Shown in pieces: positions 8,501-15,038 of a stretch of DNA of 38,737 nt. The stretch is from Paludibacteraceae bacterium (lineage in GTDB: Bacteria; Bacteroidota; Bacteroidia; Bacteroidales; Paludibacteraceae). The first letter of the stretch is position 1; each line of letters starts with the position of its first letter. The notes beneath the pieces are model-generated. The model saw nothing but the letters and a program-made list of their open reading frames with translations. It searched no databases and was not told where the DNA came from. The stretch spans positions 1 through 38,737 of the forward strand of contig JAKSNF010000021.1 in NCBI GenBank assembly GCA_024400115.1, given 5' to 3'. The position numbers and the translations under genes were made by a program.

Positions 8501-11500
8501 AGGGAGCATATTGGAACTCTGATTTAGGTTCTGGAAATACAGGTTCAGAATGTGTTCAGAGGAACCAACATATGACCAAAATACAAAATACCGATATATT
8601 CTGGTATGACTTGAATAATGCATCAAATCAACGGAGTAACTATTTTACATTTGTCAATAAGAGTGGCGATTACAATAACTTCTACATGTGCAATGTCGTC
8701 TATCGCAATGATATGAAAGATGCACTTCCGTTCTATGTGCCTCGAAATAGTTATGCCAATGAGCACCATAATTCGTCTCAATACTTTAACGAAGGTATTT
8801 GGATGAAGTATAACAACACATATTCAGGATATAGATTATGGATTAAAAATACAGTTACTTCAGTCGTACAAGATGAAAACTACTTTAATGCAGAAATCCC
8901 TGGCGGATACGAGTTCCAAACCAAGGTTTCTTTGGCTGCTGGAGCAACGTATGAATTCAAAATCTATAATGAGAATGGAACTTGGTATGGTGCCACTGAT
9001 CAAACAATGACCGCTACCAGTTGCACAAACTGGAAGATGCATTTGAATAATGACAACTGTAAAATCACAGCATCTGAGGCTGGTAACTACACCTTTATCT
9101 TGAATCTCGGTTCGGGTGAAGTGATTGTCAGCGTGGAATATCCGCTTTCTGCCAGTGACTACCGCGTAGTCGCCAAAAAGGATTCCGAAGATAAGTGGGT
9201 AGGCGACCTAATCAAGCATTCGGACGTTGCCAAGAACGATACAACCTCGTTCTTCAATAACAACTACACCTACCAATTGCAACAATATGATAATGAAGGT
9301 AATTGGAGCGATGTTACGGGTCAAACCGTTATTCCTCCTGATAGTGCTAAACAAGGCGTTATCAACTTCATCGTTACTCAAGACGGAAACGGTTCTGCAA
9401 CCCTGGCTTATGAAGGCATTTATACCGGTAACTACTACATCCGTACCGATGGTGTAGATGGCGGTTGGGGAGATTATGAAAACAACTCTGACAACAAGAT
9501 GGATAATTATGGCTCATCGATTCAAGCCGATCCCGAATATCAGTATGATGTCTATAAAGCCAAATGGATTACTTCGGGAAAGAACGTTAAGTTCCGCGTA
9601 GCGAATGATTATAGTAAGGCTATCTCTGATGAACTGAAGGGTGATGCTGTGATTGGCAATGATAAAGAAACATTACCTCAATCTGCTAATGTTCGCTTTA
9701 TGTGGAATAGCACCACCAACCAACTCAAACGCGCCTACCTATCCGGTTCATCAAATGCTTCTGACCGCTACCTTATCCTTGAAGGCGATGATAAGATGTT
9801 TGATGAGAATGGTGATGCGTTAACAACCGAAGGTGGCGGTAAGATTGAAGGTCTCGACGACAATGAACTCAACTTTAAAGACATGAACAACTGGGTTTAT
9901 CAAGCCGACATCCAAGCACAACCCGGCTGCGAAGTCAAACTGACCGCTAAGTATAACGGCATAGTTCAGTACTTCATTGGTAAAGAAGATGACGGAGATG
10001 ATTCTCGCAGAAAGATTATTGATGGTTCCGGAACGGATAAATATAATCTCCGCGCTGTTTATGACTTTAAAACCAATCGCCTTGTGGTAGGTTGGATGCC
10101 GGGTGACACAATCAAATCTTCGATAGAGCTTGGTTCCGATATGTTGATTGAGCGCACCGGACAAGGAGACGCTTCGCAAATCGTCTTCGGTGGAGAGAGT
10201 GCAGCAAATTTGTCTATCTCTAAGATTCAACACATCTATGGTGTGCTGAAGTTGACGAAGGAGTCGATGTTAGCGGCTACCGCTACTACCTACGGTAAGT
10301 GTATCTACTGGATTAGCTTCCCGTTCGATGTCAAAGTGAGCGAAATCTTCGGTGTAGAAAAATACGGCGAAGTATGGGTCATCTCCAACTACCGTGGCGA
10401 CCTTCGTGCTCAAAAGGGTTGGTTTAAGGAAGATACTCCTACGTTCTGGGAATACCTCAAACCGACGGACATTATGAAAGCTAACGTCGGTTATACCCTT
10501 AACCTCGATCCCGACTATTTCAATAAGGAAACATCCGAACCTTGGAAGAGCGGTGCAGAAGAAGTGGCTTGGTATTTCCCCTCCATGCAGGCAAATATCG
10601 GTGTGGTTAGTCTGGCACAAAAAGATACTACCCTACTCCCTCAACACTGCGAAATCGATCGCGAGTTTAATGCGGGAACAGAAGAATCTCCAAGAATGGT
10701 CAACCATAAATTCACCGACTCCAACTGGCGCGTGATTGGTGTTCCTGCCTTCCAAAATCTGCAAGCTCCGACATTTGACCCTGCTCCTGTAACAAATCCA
10801 GATGATGAAGGAAAGAAGAACTTTGGTTTGACAGGATTCTATGAGTGGCAACCCTCAACGAACACCTATACGGTTCGGATAACAGATGGTTATACGTTCA
10901 AGGCTACCGGTGCTTACATGGTTCAATACGAAGGTAAGATTACTTGGAGTAACGCCTCTGCAATTACAACAAAGAATAGCGCACCTTGGCATGCTTCTGC
11001 CGATAGTAAGAGTTATAGCATCAAGTTAGAGTTTGGCAACGAGGCTTATACCGACCAAACATTCGTTACTTTGACTGAGAAGGCTTCGACCGACTTCGTG
11101 CTCAACGAGGACATGATGAAAATTGATAATGCCGGATTCCCGAATATCTACTCATTCGCAGGCGCTTACAACGTGGCTTACAACGAAACGAAGATGGATA
11201 ACCAAACGGTAACACTCGGTGTGAGCGCTCCGAAGGCAGGAACATACACCTTCGCTATGCCGAATCAGTTCAGCGGAACGGCTAAACTCGTTGACCTCGT
11301 AGAGGGTATCACTACCGACCTCAATGTAAGTAACTATAGCGTTGACCTCAGTAAGGGTACCTATAACGACCGCTTCCAACTCCTCCTCGAAGTAGAAGCT
11401 AAAGCGCCCACCTCTATGGAGAATGTGGATGGTGGAAAGTGGAATGTGGATGGTAAGACATTGAAGTTGCTCCGCAACGGCAATATCTACCTCATCAACG

Positions 11501-11541
11501 CCGGACGGGTGTATAACGCCACCGGAGCGGAGCTGCGCTAA
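5596..11541 (+). CDS. Giant secreted repeat protein with a short type IX-like C-terminal tail
   Basis: A 1981-residue protein. Residues 1-25 are a signal peptide (MKKLTKFLVLSSLILLSTGQ, then MWAWA). The body is a chain of beta-rich modules: sheet domains at about 30-120 and 222-337, then InlB-like B-repeats marked by GYKFDNW (~381), ANYTVEGWY (~550), GYTWSQW (~635), NYKFKQW (~714) and MQFDHWEVEG (~908), with a further module from ~757 (YVNGDGVFSGWGTD). Residues ~1559-1620 hold a conserved-looking ISFPFDVKVSEIFG segment. The end (RNGNIYLINAGRVYN...) is the short tail seen on many Bacteroidales outer-surface proteins and probably directs type IX export. Asn/Thr/Ser-rich and Cys-poor. It is probably a surface adhesin or glycan-binding protein; the ligand is unknown. 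Its leader matches those at 3592 and 4140. A type B repeat lies just before the tail (11421-11453). Confidence 0.8.
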   Translation: MKKLTKFLVLSSLILLSTGQMWAWALKANCVYLDNYGANWTPWIHIYTGSEDQYYALKKVDGTDYYVREYDYGSYAGFDLYNASNTGQRTSWQIESFESPICFSLSGSSWIKKAVGVKDVKLSDNGSTTYGGNGTSSTPYLIWPGEDIKAIMSCTKIASTNHTRQYQFESNSFSTTDTYQKTTSTTSGTSYEIYGKARAVLTSNTSTTSREFSATSLYYKTATFYLMQPNGQDKGSSVGTMTRDGSGNYTYNWTCSTPGTYKFYVTTNTSSSAHENCDFLNSNSSFSDGTPIQLYLYGNTSDAANKYGDAITLTTTYAGTYTFTFYKSNDKYYFKCDYPAAYSSLSAVRTPEAAADAPQISNTIVAQGSSVTVTAKTPKTGYKFDNWTSSNGTFGTATDLSTTFTPNANNAVATANYSLINYSITYDPVTPINFEYTTKPTSATYNTNVAMAFTPATNYVIASVNVYKTGDEGTTVEVTRNGETNNYSFTQPAYNVTVKVEVSLSQVQVTYGKVGEGTIVAKVEGTDIGASPASVDGGATVVFTATPDANYTVEGWYANSTCTGDKLQNGDNTGVVQTYTINNIAEAQTVYVKFKETKYAVNIQTSTGIQSVTPSGEQPVGNVTPVNISAEVATGYTWSQWTASSVNVTITDATLASTTIKATGEGTVTATATEILLPLTTSVTESYMGTVEKTKAEIGVATTSTLTASSANHNYKFKQWNLTNCTITSGTINDATITIKGDGINTPSAEAEFEVAWYVNGDGVFSGWGTDGHQMTEQSEGVFAVTINVTQIASQSTDFGCKIYNASQGWYYEYNNTEGDGFWFTRENPSTTIGHNNKTNMRLRSDMVGDYTFTLDCSTSRENPTLTVTFPTSTTYDVDIYYDGVTKTTVEGGSFTKQITAQVPESMQFDHWEVEGETTHVSITNAQSQTTTFTASGTGAIIRAKFNTNKRIYLKGGSNFSDAYINFYKGAYWNSDLGSGNTGSECVQRNQHMTKIQNTDIFWYDLNNASNQRSNYFTFVNKSGDYNNFYMCNVVYRNDMKDALPFYVPRNSYANEHHNSSQYFNEGIWMKYNNTYSGYRLWIKNTVTSVVQDENYFNAEIPGGYEFQTKVSLAAGATYEFKIYNENGTWYGATDQTMTATSCTNWKMHLNNDNCKITASEAGNYTFILNLGSGEVIVSVEYPLSASDYRVVAKKDSEDKWVGDLIKHSDVAKNDTTSFFNNNYTYQLQQYDNEGNWSDVTGQTVIPPDSAKQGVINFIVTQDGNGSATLAYEGIYTGNYYIRTDGVDGGWGDYENNSDNKMDNYGSSIQADPEYQYDVYKAKWITSGKNVKFRVANDYSKAISDELKGDAVIGNDKETLPQSANVRFMWNSTTNQLKRAYLSGSSNASDRYLILEGDDKMFDENGDALTTEGGGKIEGLDDNELNFKDMNNWVYQADIQAQPGCEVKLTAKYNGIVQYFIGKEDDGDDSRRKIIDGSGTDKYNLRAVYDFKTNRLVVGWMPGDTIKSSIELGSDMLIERTGQGDASQIVFGGESAANLSISKIQHIYGVLKLTKESMLAATATTYGKCIYWISFPFDVKVSEIFGVEKYGEVWVISNYRGDLRAQKGWFKEDTPTFWEYLKPTDIMKANVGYTLNLDPDYFNKETSEPWKSGAEEVAWYFPSMQANIGVVSLAQKDTTLLPQHCEIDREFNAGTEESPRMVNHKFTDSNWRVIGVPAFQNLQAPTFDPAPVTNPDDEGKKNFGLTGFYEWQPSTNTYTVRITDGYTFKATGAYMVQYEGKITWSNASAITTKNSAPWHASADSKSYSIKLEFGNEAYTDQTFVTLTEKASTDFVLNEDMMKIDNAGFPNIYSFAGAYNVAYNETKMDNQTVTLGVSAPKAGTYTFAMPNQFSGTAKLVDLVEGITTDLNVSNYSVDLSKGTYNDRFQLLLEVEAKAPTSMENVDGGKWNVDGKTLKLLRNGNIYLINAGRVYNATGAELR
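11421..11453 (-). repeat. Type B repeat (CCATCCACATTCCAC), inside the secreted-protein gene
   Basis: Read on the minus strand this is CCATCCACATTCCACTTTCC plus another CCATCCAC unit, matching the type B tracts at 13599-13626 and 15848-15882. It encodes ENVDGGKWNVDG in the linker just before the C-terminal tail. Confidence 0.6.
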
Positions 11542-11543
11542 TA

Positions 11544-11576
11544 GTTTAGAGTGGAGAGTGTAGAGTTTAGAGAATA
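11544..11576 (+). repeat. Type A repeat (GTTTAGAGTGGAGAGT), intergenic
   Basis: It starts three bases after the stop of the secreted protein and precedes its terminator. Units are GTTTAGAGT, GGAGAGT, GTAGAGT and TTAGAG. First of ten type A copies found, all on the plus strand. Confidence 0.8.
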
Positions 11577-11583
11577 ACAAAAC

Positions 11584-11617
11584 CGAGCCTCGTGTGCAAT
11601 GCACGGGGCTCGTTTTT
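11584..11617 (+). terminator. Rho-independent terminator of the secreted-protein gene
   Basis: An 11-bp stem with one T-G wobble (CGAGCCTCGTG / CACGGGGCTCG) and a 7-base loop, followed by six T residues. Confidence 0.9.
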
Positions 11618-11637
11618 TGCTGAAAATGCAAGAAATA

Positions 11638-11669
11638 TTTGCATATATCAAAAAAAAGTTGTAATTTTG
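11638..11669 (+). promoter_or_regulatory. Bacteroidota-type promoter upstream of the truncated ATPase
   Basis: TTTG at 11638-11641 (-33 box) and TAATTTTG at 11662-11669 (-7 box) are 20 bp apart, with an A-tract between. The same long arrangement TTTGCATATATCAAAAAA occurs at 13142, 14584 and, on the minus strand, 38568. Confidence 0.7.
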
Positions 11670-11680
11670 CAGCGTGTTCG

Positions 11681-12427
11681 GTGAATCGGACAAAAATTAA
11701 ACAAATATGTCCTGTGCAGCGGACAAATTTAGATTATATTTTGCAGAACGCAGGAGATATTTGTAGCGAAGTAAATTCTTTATGCAAACCGGTGGCGACC
11801 TTTCATGAATATCTAAAAGTTGGTTACTATCCCTATTATCAGCACAATAAGATTGATTACTATGATATAATTGAGCATGTCGTTAACTATATTGTTGATG
11901 AAGAGATTCCGAGAATTTGTAAGGTAGAGTTAAGTAATACTCGTAAGATTAAAGCTTTGCTTTATGTACTTGCACAAAGCGAACCATTTGAAGTAGATAT
12001 GAATCGTTTGTCAATTCAAAGTGGATTAAGGCGAGAAACGATACTTAACTATTTTCAGTATTTACAAAAAGCGAAACTTATAAACCTTATCTACAACGAT
12101 TTTAAAAACGTGAAGAAATTACAAAAACCGGACAAGATCTTCATTGCAGATCCAAATATGCTGCAAGCATTGACTAATGTTCCTATTAAGGCGGGCACTA
12201 TCCGTGAAACTTTTGCAGTGAATCAGCTATCAACTCAGCATATAGTTGAATATGGTCGCAATAAAGGAGACTTCTTGGTAGATGGAAAATATACGTTTGA
12301 AGTCGGAGGAGAAGATAAAGACTATACACAAATAGCCAATATACCAGATTCCTACATTCTGGCTGACAATATAGAGTATGCTTCTGGTCACAAATTACCA
12401 TTGTGGATGGTCGGGTTATTGTACTAA
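11681..12427 (+). pseudogene. AAA family ATPase (DUF4143-type), C-terminal part only
   Basis: From about 11720 the frame matches the C-terminal ~235 residues of Bacteroidota AAA ATPases: KPVATFHEYLKVGYYPYY, RKIKALLYVLAQSEPFEVDM, QKAKLINLIYND, IRETFAVNQLSTQH, DFLVDGKYTFEVGGEDK and the ending HKLPLWMVGLLY. The N-terminal ATPase domain, with Walker A and B, is absent: the promoter at 11638-11669 abuts the remnant, separated by a short leader with two CGGACAAA motifs. Possible starts are GTG at 11681 or 11714. I call it a truncated gene; expression of the C-terminal domain alone is possible but unproven. The end fuses directly to a copy of the secreted protein's tail (12426-12503). Confidence 0.75.
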
Positions 12428-12503
12428 ACTCCTCATCAACGATAACATCTACCTCATCAACGCCGGACGGGTGTATAACGCTACCGGAGCGGAGCTGAAA
12501 TAA
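12426..12503 (+). pseudogene. Orphan second copy of the secreted-protein C-terminal tail
   Basis: In the frame starting at 12426 this reads KLLINDNIYLINAGRVYN, then ATGAELK and a stop. It is nearly identical in DNA to the last ~60 bases of the 1981-residue protein. It begins within the stop codon of the truncated ATPase, with no start codon of its own, so it is a leftover tail from a related gene. Confidence 0.8.
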
Positions 12504-12840
12504 TAGATCCACCCCCAACCCCTCCTTCAAAAAAAGGGGGGGGGGCGGAAAAGGCTACAGGCTACAGATGTGGAACCTAAGATTTTTATGGAGATTTTGG
12601 AAAAGATTTTGAATGATTTCTGAGGGCGTAGCCCGAAATGAAAAGAAGTTGAGCAAATAAGATTTTTGGTACTTCTTTAGTGTAAGATTTCGAAATAATT
12701 CTGTAAAATCTATCGTAAGGGAATATCAAAGAAATAATAATTTAGCAAAATATGAGAAAGCTCCTACGGAGCAGAAATCTTATAAAAATCTGACTAAAAA
12801 TCAGAACAAAAAATATAGTGGCGGACGAAACTAATGTTCC
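12504..12840. other. Non-coding stretch with small repeats
   Basis: No supported gene. It holds a C-tract/G-tract pair (CCCCCAACCCCTCC then a run of ten G), a short type C repeat (12551-12568), then AT-rich sequence with several AAGATTTT-like words. It looks like degraded intergenic DNA. Confidence 0.5.
12551..12568 (+). repeat. Type C repeat (GGCTACAGGCTACAG), intergenic
   Basis: A two-unit example of the GGCTACAGGCGACAG family that also lies inside the aminopeptidase P, ClpB and AroC genes. Confidence 0.6.
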
Positions 12841-12947
12841 CCATAGTTACATCTATGGAATAAAGCGCTGCATAATCTTATTATGGTGCGGGTAACCGCA
12901 CGGACTGGGAGTAGCGAGCAGTCCCTATATAGACATTTATTTATAGG
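12841..12947 (+). ncRNA. Cluster of stable hairpins, possible structured RNA
   Basis: Consecutive stems are visible: CCATAG/CTATGG (12841-12858), GTGCGG/CCGCAC with a GTAA tetraloop (12886-12901), GGACTG/CAGTCC (12902-12924) and CCTATA/TATAGG (12924-12947, sharing one base). No coding frame covers them. A GNRA tetraloop and tandem stems suggest an RNA, but no family was recognised and no promoter precedes it, so this is tentative. Confidence 0.3.
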
Positions 12948-12948
12948 A

Positions 12949-13040
12949 TGGGAGTTTACTCACAATCCGAGAATAAATGGATATATAGAATAAGATATAA
13001 AGGGTGGTTCTGTGAAATCGGTGTAATCTGTGAGAGATAA
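12949..13040 (+). repeat. Two-block intergenic repeat (GGGAGTTTACTCACAA ... ATCTGTGAGAGAT)
   Basis: TGGGAGTTTACTCACAA (12949-12965) and AATCTGTGAGAGAT (~13025-13038) recur in the same order at 38068-38183. A relative of the second block lies inverted at 34158-34188. Non-coding; function unknown. Confidence 0.55.
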
Positions 13041-13141
13041 AATAAGTAGTTATATAGAAGCCAAATTTGGAAAATGCATTTGCCAGTTTTGCGTAAAATG
13101 TGGTAAATAAGTTTGCCATTTTTGCAAAAAATGCAGATTTA

Positions 13142-13173
13142 TTTGCATATATCAAAAAAAAATAGTACCTTTG
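13142..13173 (+). promoter_or_regulatory. Bacteroidota-type promoter upstream of the second ATPase remnant
   Basis: TTTG (13142-13145) and TACCTTTG (13166-13173) are 20 bp apart. The sequence between is nearly identical to the promoters at 11638 and 14584. It is followed directly by the iterated motif at 13181-13290. Confidence 0.75.
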
Positions 13174-13180
13174 CAGCCGA

Positions 13181-13290
13181 ATTCGTTCGGAAAAGTGTAA
13201 TTAAACCCAACTAATTCGCTTGGAAAAGTGTATAGTTTGACATATTGTTCGCTTGGAAAAGTGTTATCTAACTGAAAATCAGCTTGGAAA
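13181..13290 (+). repeat. Iterated TTCGCTTGGAAAAGTGT motif, ~32-bp period
   Basis: Three near-identical copies of TTCG(T/C)T(T/C)GGAAAAGTGT start near 13185, 13216 and 13248, and a shorter fourth (CAGCTTGGAAAT) near 13280, with unlike spacers of 13-15 bp. They fill the space between the promoter and the remaining ATPase codons. Iterated protein-binding sites are one possibility. Confidence 0.6.
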
Positions 13291-13499
13291 TAGATTTCGT
13301 GATGCGATATAACGGACAATGCACACTCTTGGAGTGCAAATCCACTACAGGGCGAGCAAAATCTCTTCAAACTATTTTGCATAATAAAGATAAATATCAT
13401 ATCTCCCAAGCCCTCAAGGTTGGAGATTATAACATTGGTCGCAATGATTCTTTATTAACCCTTCCACTATATCTAACCTTCTTATTGACGGATATGTAA
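13272..13499 (+). pseudogene. AAA/DUF4143-type ATPase, C-terminal end only
   Basis: The frame encodes about 72 residues that match the extreme C-terminus of a different AAA/DUF4143 ATPase: LEIDFVMRYNGQCTLLECKS, KYHISQALKVGDYNIGRND and LTLPLYLTFLL. This restriction-endonuclease-like end (E-IDFV ... LLECKS) is all that remains; the ATPase domain is missing and the frame is closed upstream by TAA at 13269. No ATG precedes the homology (TTG at 13284 is the only candidate), so it is a remnant. Confidence 0.75.
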
Positions 13500-13504
13500 T
13501 TTTG
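13497..13504 (+). promoter_or_regulatory. Probable -7 box of the sugar-isomerase-like gene
   Basis: TAATTTTG lies 21 bp before the ATG at 13525. No good -33 TTG lies at the usual distance, so the promoter is tentative. Confidence 0.4.
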
Positions 13505-13524
13505 CAAAAACAAACAATCAAATT

Positions 13525-13836
13525 ATGATTATACAACTCAAATCGTCCTTACACACCGAGGACCTACCGGACACAATAGCCACGCAAGTGGCGCACCATC
13601 TACAATCCACCATCCACAATCCACAAAACTCCCAAGTCATCTATGTCATGACCGGAGGAACGGAAAACCAATTCGTCCAGAAAGTACAGTTGGGCGAGAT
13701 AGACCTTGCCAAACCCGTTTATCTCGTCGCAAGCGGACAAAGTAATTCATTAGCAGCCTCGTTAGAGATTTTAGCTTACATCAACCAACATGGCGGAAAG
13801 GGGGAAATAGTTGAGAGTGTAGAGTTTAAAGTGTAG
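13525..13836 (+). CDS. Fucose-isomerase-like protein, N-terminal part
   Basis: A 103-residue frame. QVIYVMTGGTENQFV and KPVYLVASGQSNSLAASLEI resemble the first domain of the fucose/arabinose isomerase-like proteins of Bacteroidetes; ISOMERASE function on a specific sugar is not established. In intact relatives the chain runs on after the G(G/Y)KGEI-like segment through a ~25-residue helical connector to the LGIIGKPSDWL domain. Here it stops in a type A repeat that encodes ESVEFKV and a stop codon. A type B repeat encodes the LQSTIHNPQN loop. The next frame starts 8 bp later and carries the second half, so the gene is either split into two polypeptides or inactivated. Confidence 0.6.
   Translation: MIIQLKSSLHTEDLPDTIATQVAHHLQSTIHNPQNSQVIYVMTGGTENQFVQKVQLGEIDLAKPVYLVASGQSNSLAASLEILAYINQHGGKGEIVESVEFKV
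13599..13626 (+). repeat. Type B repeat (CTACAATCCACCATCCACAA), in frame
   Basis: CTACAATCCACCATCCACAA continues with TCCACAA. The same tract with one more unit lies in the aminopeptidase P gene at 15848. It encodes LQSTIHNPQN here and LQSTIHIPQSTN there. Confidence 0.8.
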
Positions 13837-13843
13837 AGTTTTT
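13808..13843 (+). repeat. Type A repeat at the break in the isomerase-like gene
   Basis: Units GTTGAGAGT, GTAGAGT, TTAAAGT and GTAGAGT end at the ATG of the second half. It occupies the place where a helical connector is expected. Confidence 0.75.
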
Positions 13844-14596
13844 ATGAATATGCGTTTAGGAATTATAGGTAAGCCGAGTGATTGGCTCATTGCCTCTACT
13901 TATGATAAAGAAACGGTAGCCACCACATTTGGCTTTGAACTCGTCGATATACCCATCGAAGAAGTCACCTCCTTAGGCAAGGTCGATGGCGGCAAAGCAG
14001 GTGCCGAACTCATCTATGAGCGCCTCAAGTCAATTATTGCCAAGTACGATTTAGCGGGTCTTACGCTGCGTTGTTTTGACCTCCTTACCACCGTCTATAA
14101 CACCGGCTGTTGGGCATTAGCCAAACTCAATAGCGAAGGTATCCCTGCCGCTTGCGAGGGCGATGTGCCTACCCTCATCACCATGATGATAGCCAAACAA
14201 ATCAGCGGCTGTCCCGGCTTCCAAGCCAATCCTGCAAGGATAGAAGGCAGAGAGATGCTCTTCGCGCACTGTACGCTTCCGCTATCCATGTGCGAGCGTT
14301 ATAGTCTAACGACGCATTTCGAGTCAGGTATTGGCGTAGCCATTCACGGCGAGTTGCCTTTGGGGGATTATACGCTCATGAAGGTCAATGGGGATGGAAC
14401 GCGCATCTTTGCGGAGGATGTCAAACTCATTCGTAATCAGTACGAACCAAACCTATGTAGAACACAAGTGTGGCTCGAAATGCGCAAGGAAACAATTGAG
14501 TACTTCTTGACTAACCCAATCGCCAATCATCATGTCCTCGTTCCGGGCCATTGGGCAATTATTTTACAAAAAATGCAAAAAAATTTGCATATATAA
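13844..14596 (+). CDS. Fucose-isomerase-like protein, C-terminal part
   Basis: A 250-residue frame. MNMRLGIIGKPSDWLIAS is the start of the second domain; LTLRCFDLLTT, GIPAACEGDVPTLITMMIA and FAHCTLP are typical of the L-fucose isomerase-like C-terminal domain, with E and D residues of the metal site in the ACEGD region. The end is odd: after NHHVLVPGH the frame runs into the promoter at 14584-14615 and stops there (LQKMQKNLHI), which suggests the native 3' end was replaced. Together with the preceding frame it represents one split gene; the two halves could still associate. Confidence 0.65.
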   Translation: MNMRLGIIGKPSDWLIASTYDKETVATTFGFELVDIPIEEVTSLGKVDGGKAGAELIYERLKSIIAKYDLAGLTLRCFDLLTTVYNTGCWALAKLNSEGIPAACEGDVPTLITMMIAKQISGCPGFQANPARIEGREMLFAHCTLPLSMCERYSLTTHFESGIGVAIHGELPLGDYTLMKVNGDGTRIFAEDVKLIRNQYEPNLCRTQVWLEMRKETIEYFLTNPIANHHVLVPGHWAIILQKMQKNLHI

Positions 14597-14615
14597 AAAA
14601 AAAGTTGTACCTTTG
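14584..14615 (+). promoter_or_regulatory. Strong Bacteroidota-type promoter of the Cys-rich lipoprotein
   Basis: TTTG (14584-14587) and TACCTTTG (14608-14615) are 20 bp apart with an A-tract. The sequence is nearly identical to the promoters at 11638, 13142 and 38568 (minus). It overlaps the last codons of the isomerase-like frame. Confidence 0.8.
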
Positions 14616-14619
14616 CAGC

Positions 14620-14660
14620 GTTTTTGTAGTATAATGGTTAGTACGCGCGTTAGCAAGGAC
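14620..14660 (+). other. tRNA-like 5' half in the leader
   Basis: TAGTATAATGGTTAGTAC has the exact form of a tRNA D-arm (TA, GTA stem, loop with GG, TAC stem) and stands seven bases after the start of the segment, as in a real tRNA. The anticodon stem does not pair and no T-arm (GGTTCGAATCC-like) follows, so only a 5' half is present. It lies in the transcribed leader of the Cys-rich gene. Confidence 0.4.
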
Positions 14661-14718
14661 ACCAAAACTCAAAACACAGAATTAAATTATTGTACAATTA
14701 AACAGTTTTTTCTTACGT

Positions 14719-14922
14719 ATGAAAAAGATGATGTTTATCGCTGCTATCGCTATGTGCGCTATGGCATGCGGAACCAAAGCTACCAAATGCGATGGTAAAT
14801 GCGAAGGCAAATGCGAACAACAATGCGAGCAGAAGTGTGACTCTACTTGCAAGCATGATTGCGAGCAAGCTTGCGCTGACAGCGCTACTGTTGAGGTTGC
14901 AACTGAGGACGTTGCTAAGTAA
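14719..14922 (+). CDS. Small lipoprotein with eight cysteines at exact four-residue spacing
   Basis: A 67-residue protein. Residues 1-16 are a lipoprotein signal (MKKMMFIAAIAMCAMA) with a plausible lipobox A-M-A-C at Cys17. The mature part has Cys at 24, 28, 32, 36, 40, 44, 48 and 52, a perfect C-x3 rhythm with Lys/Glu/Gln/Asp between, then an acidic tail. In a helix this would place cysteines along one slowly twisting stripe. At DNA level the segment consists of 12-bp units (AAATGCGATGGT-like), so it grew by tandem duplication. It has its own strong promoter and terminator. The function is unknown; metal binding or disulfide-linked envelope structure is possible, and a peptide-modification precursor is less likely because no maturase is nearby. 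Confidence 0.8.
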   Translation: MKKMMFIAAIAMCAMACGTKATKCDGKCEGKCEQQCEQKCDSTCKHDCEQACADSATVEVATEDVAK

Positions 14923-14943
14923 TTATCAGTAGCCAAACAAAAA

Positions 14944-14974
14944 GCACTGCCACCAACCGTGGCAGTGCCTTTTG
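14944..14974 (+). terminator. Rho-independent terminator of the Cys-rich lipoprotein gene
   Basis: Perfect 10-bp stem GCACTGCCAC / GTGGCAGTGC with a CAACC loop, followed by CTTTTGATTTTT. It ends 65 bp before the next gene. Confidence 0.93.
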
Positions 14975-14980
14975 ATTTTT

Positions 14981-15037
14981 TAAGGATAAAGGATAGAGGA
15001 TTGAGGATAAAGGATTAAGGATAAAGGATTAAGGATA
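14981..15037 (+). repeat. Type E repeat (AAGGATAAAGGAT), intergenic
   Basis: Seven units of (A)AGGAT(A/T)(A) with small variations fill the space between the terminator and the aminopeptidase P start. Related tracts lie at 18806-18858 and, on the minus strand inside aroC, at 28871-28916. Confidence 0.75.
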
Positions 15038-15038
15038 T

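Noticed and set aside
13181..13290. CRISPR array at the iterated TTCGCTTGGAAAAGTGT motif
   Set aside because: Only three or four short, imperfect units, spacers of 13-15 bp, no leader and no cas gene in the window.
14620..14690. Complete tRNA gene before the Cys-rich lipoprotein
   Set aside because: Only the D-arm part is convincing; the anticodon stem does not pair and no T-arm or closing acceptor strand is present.
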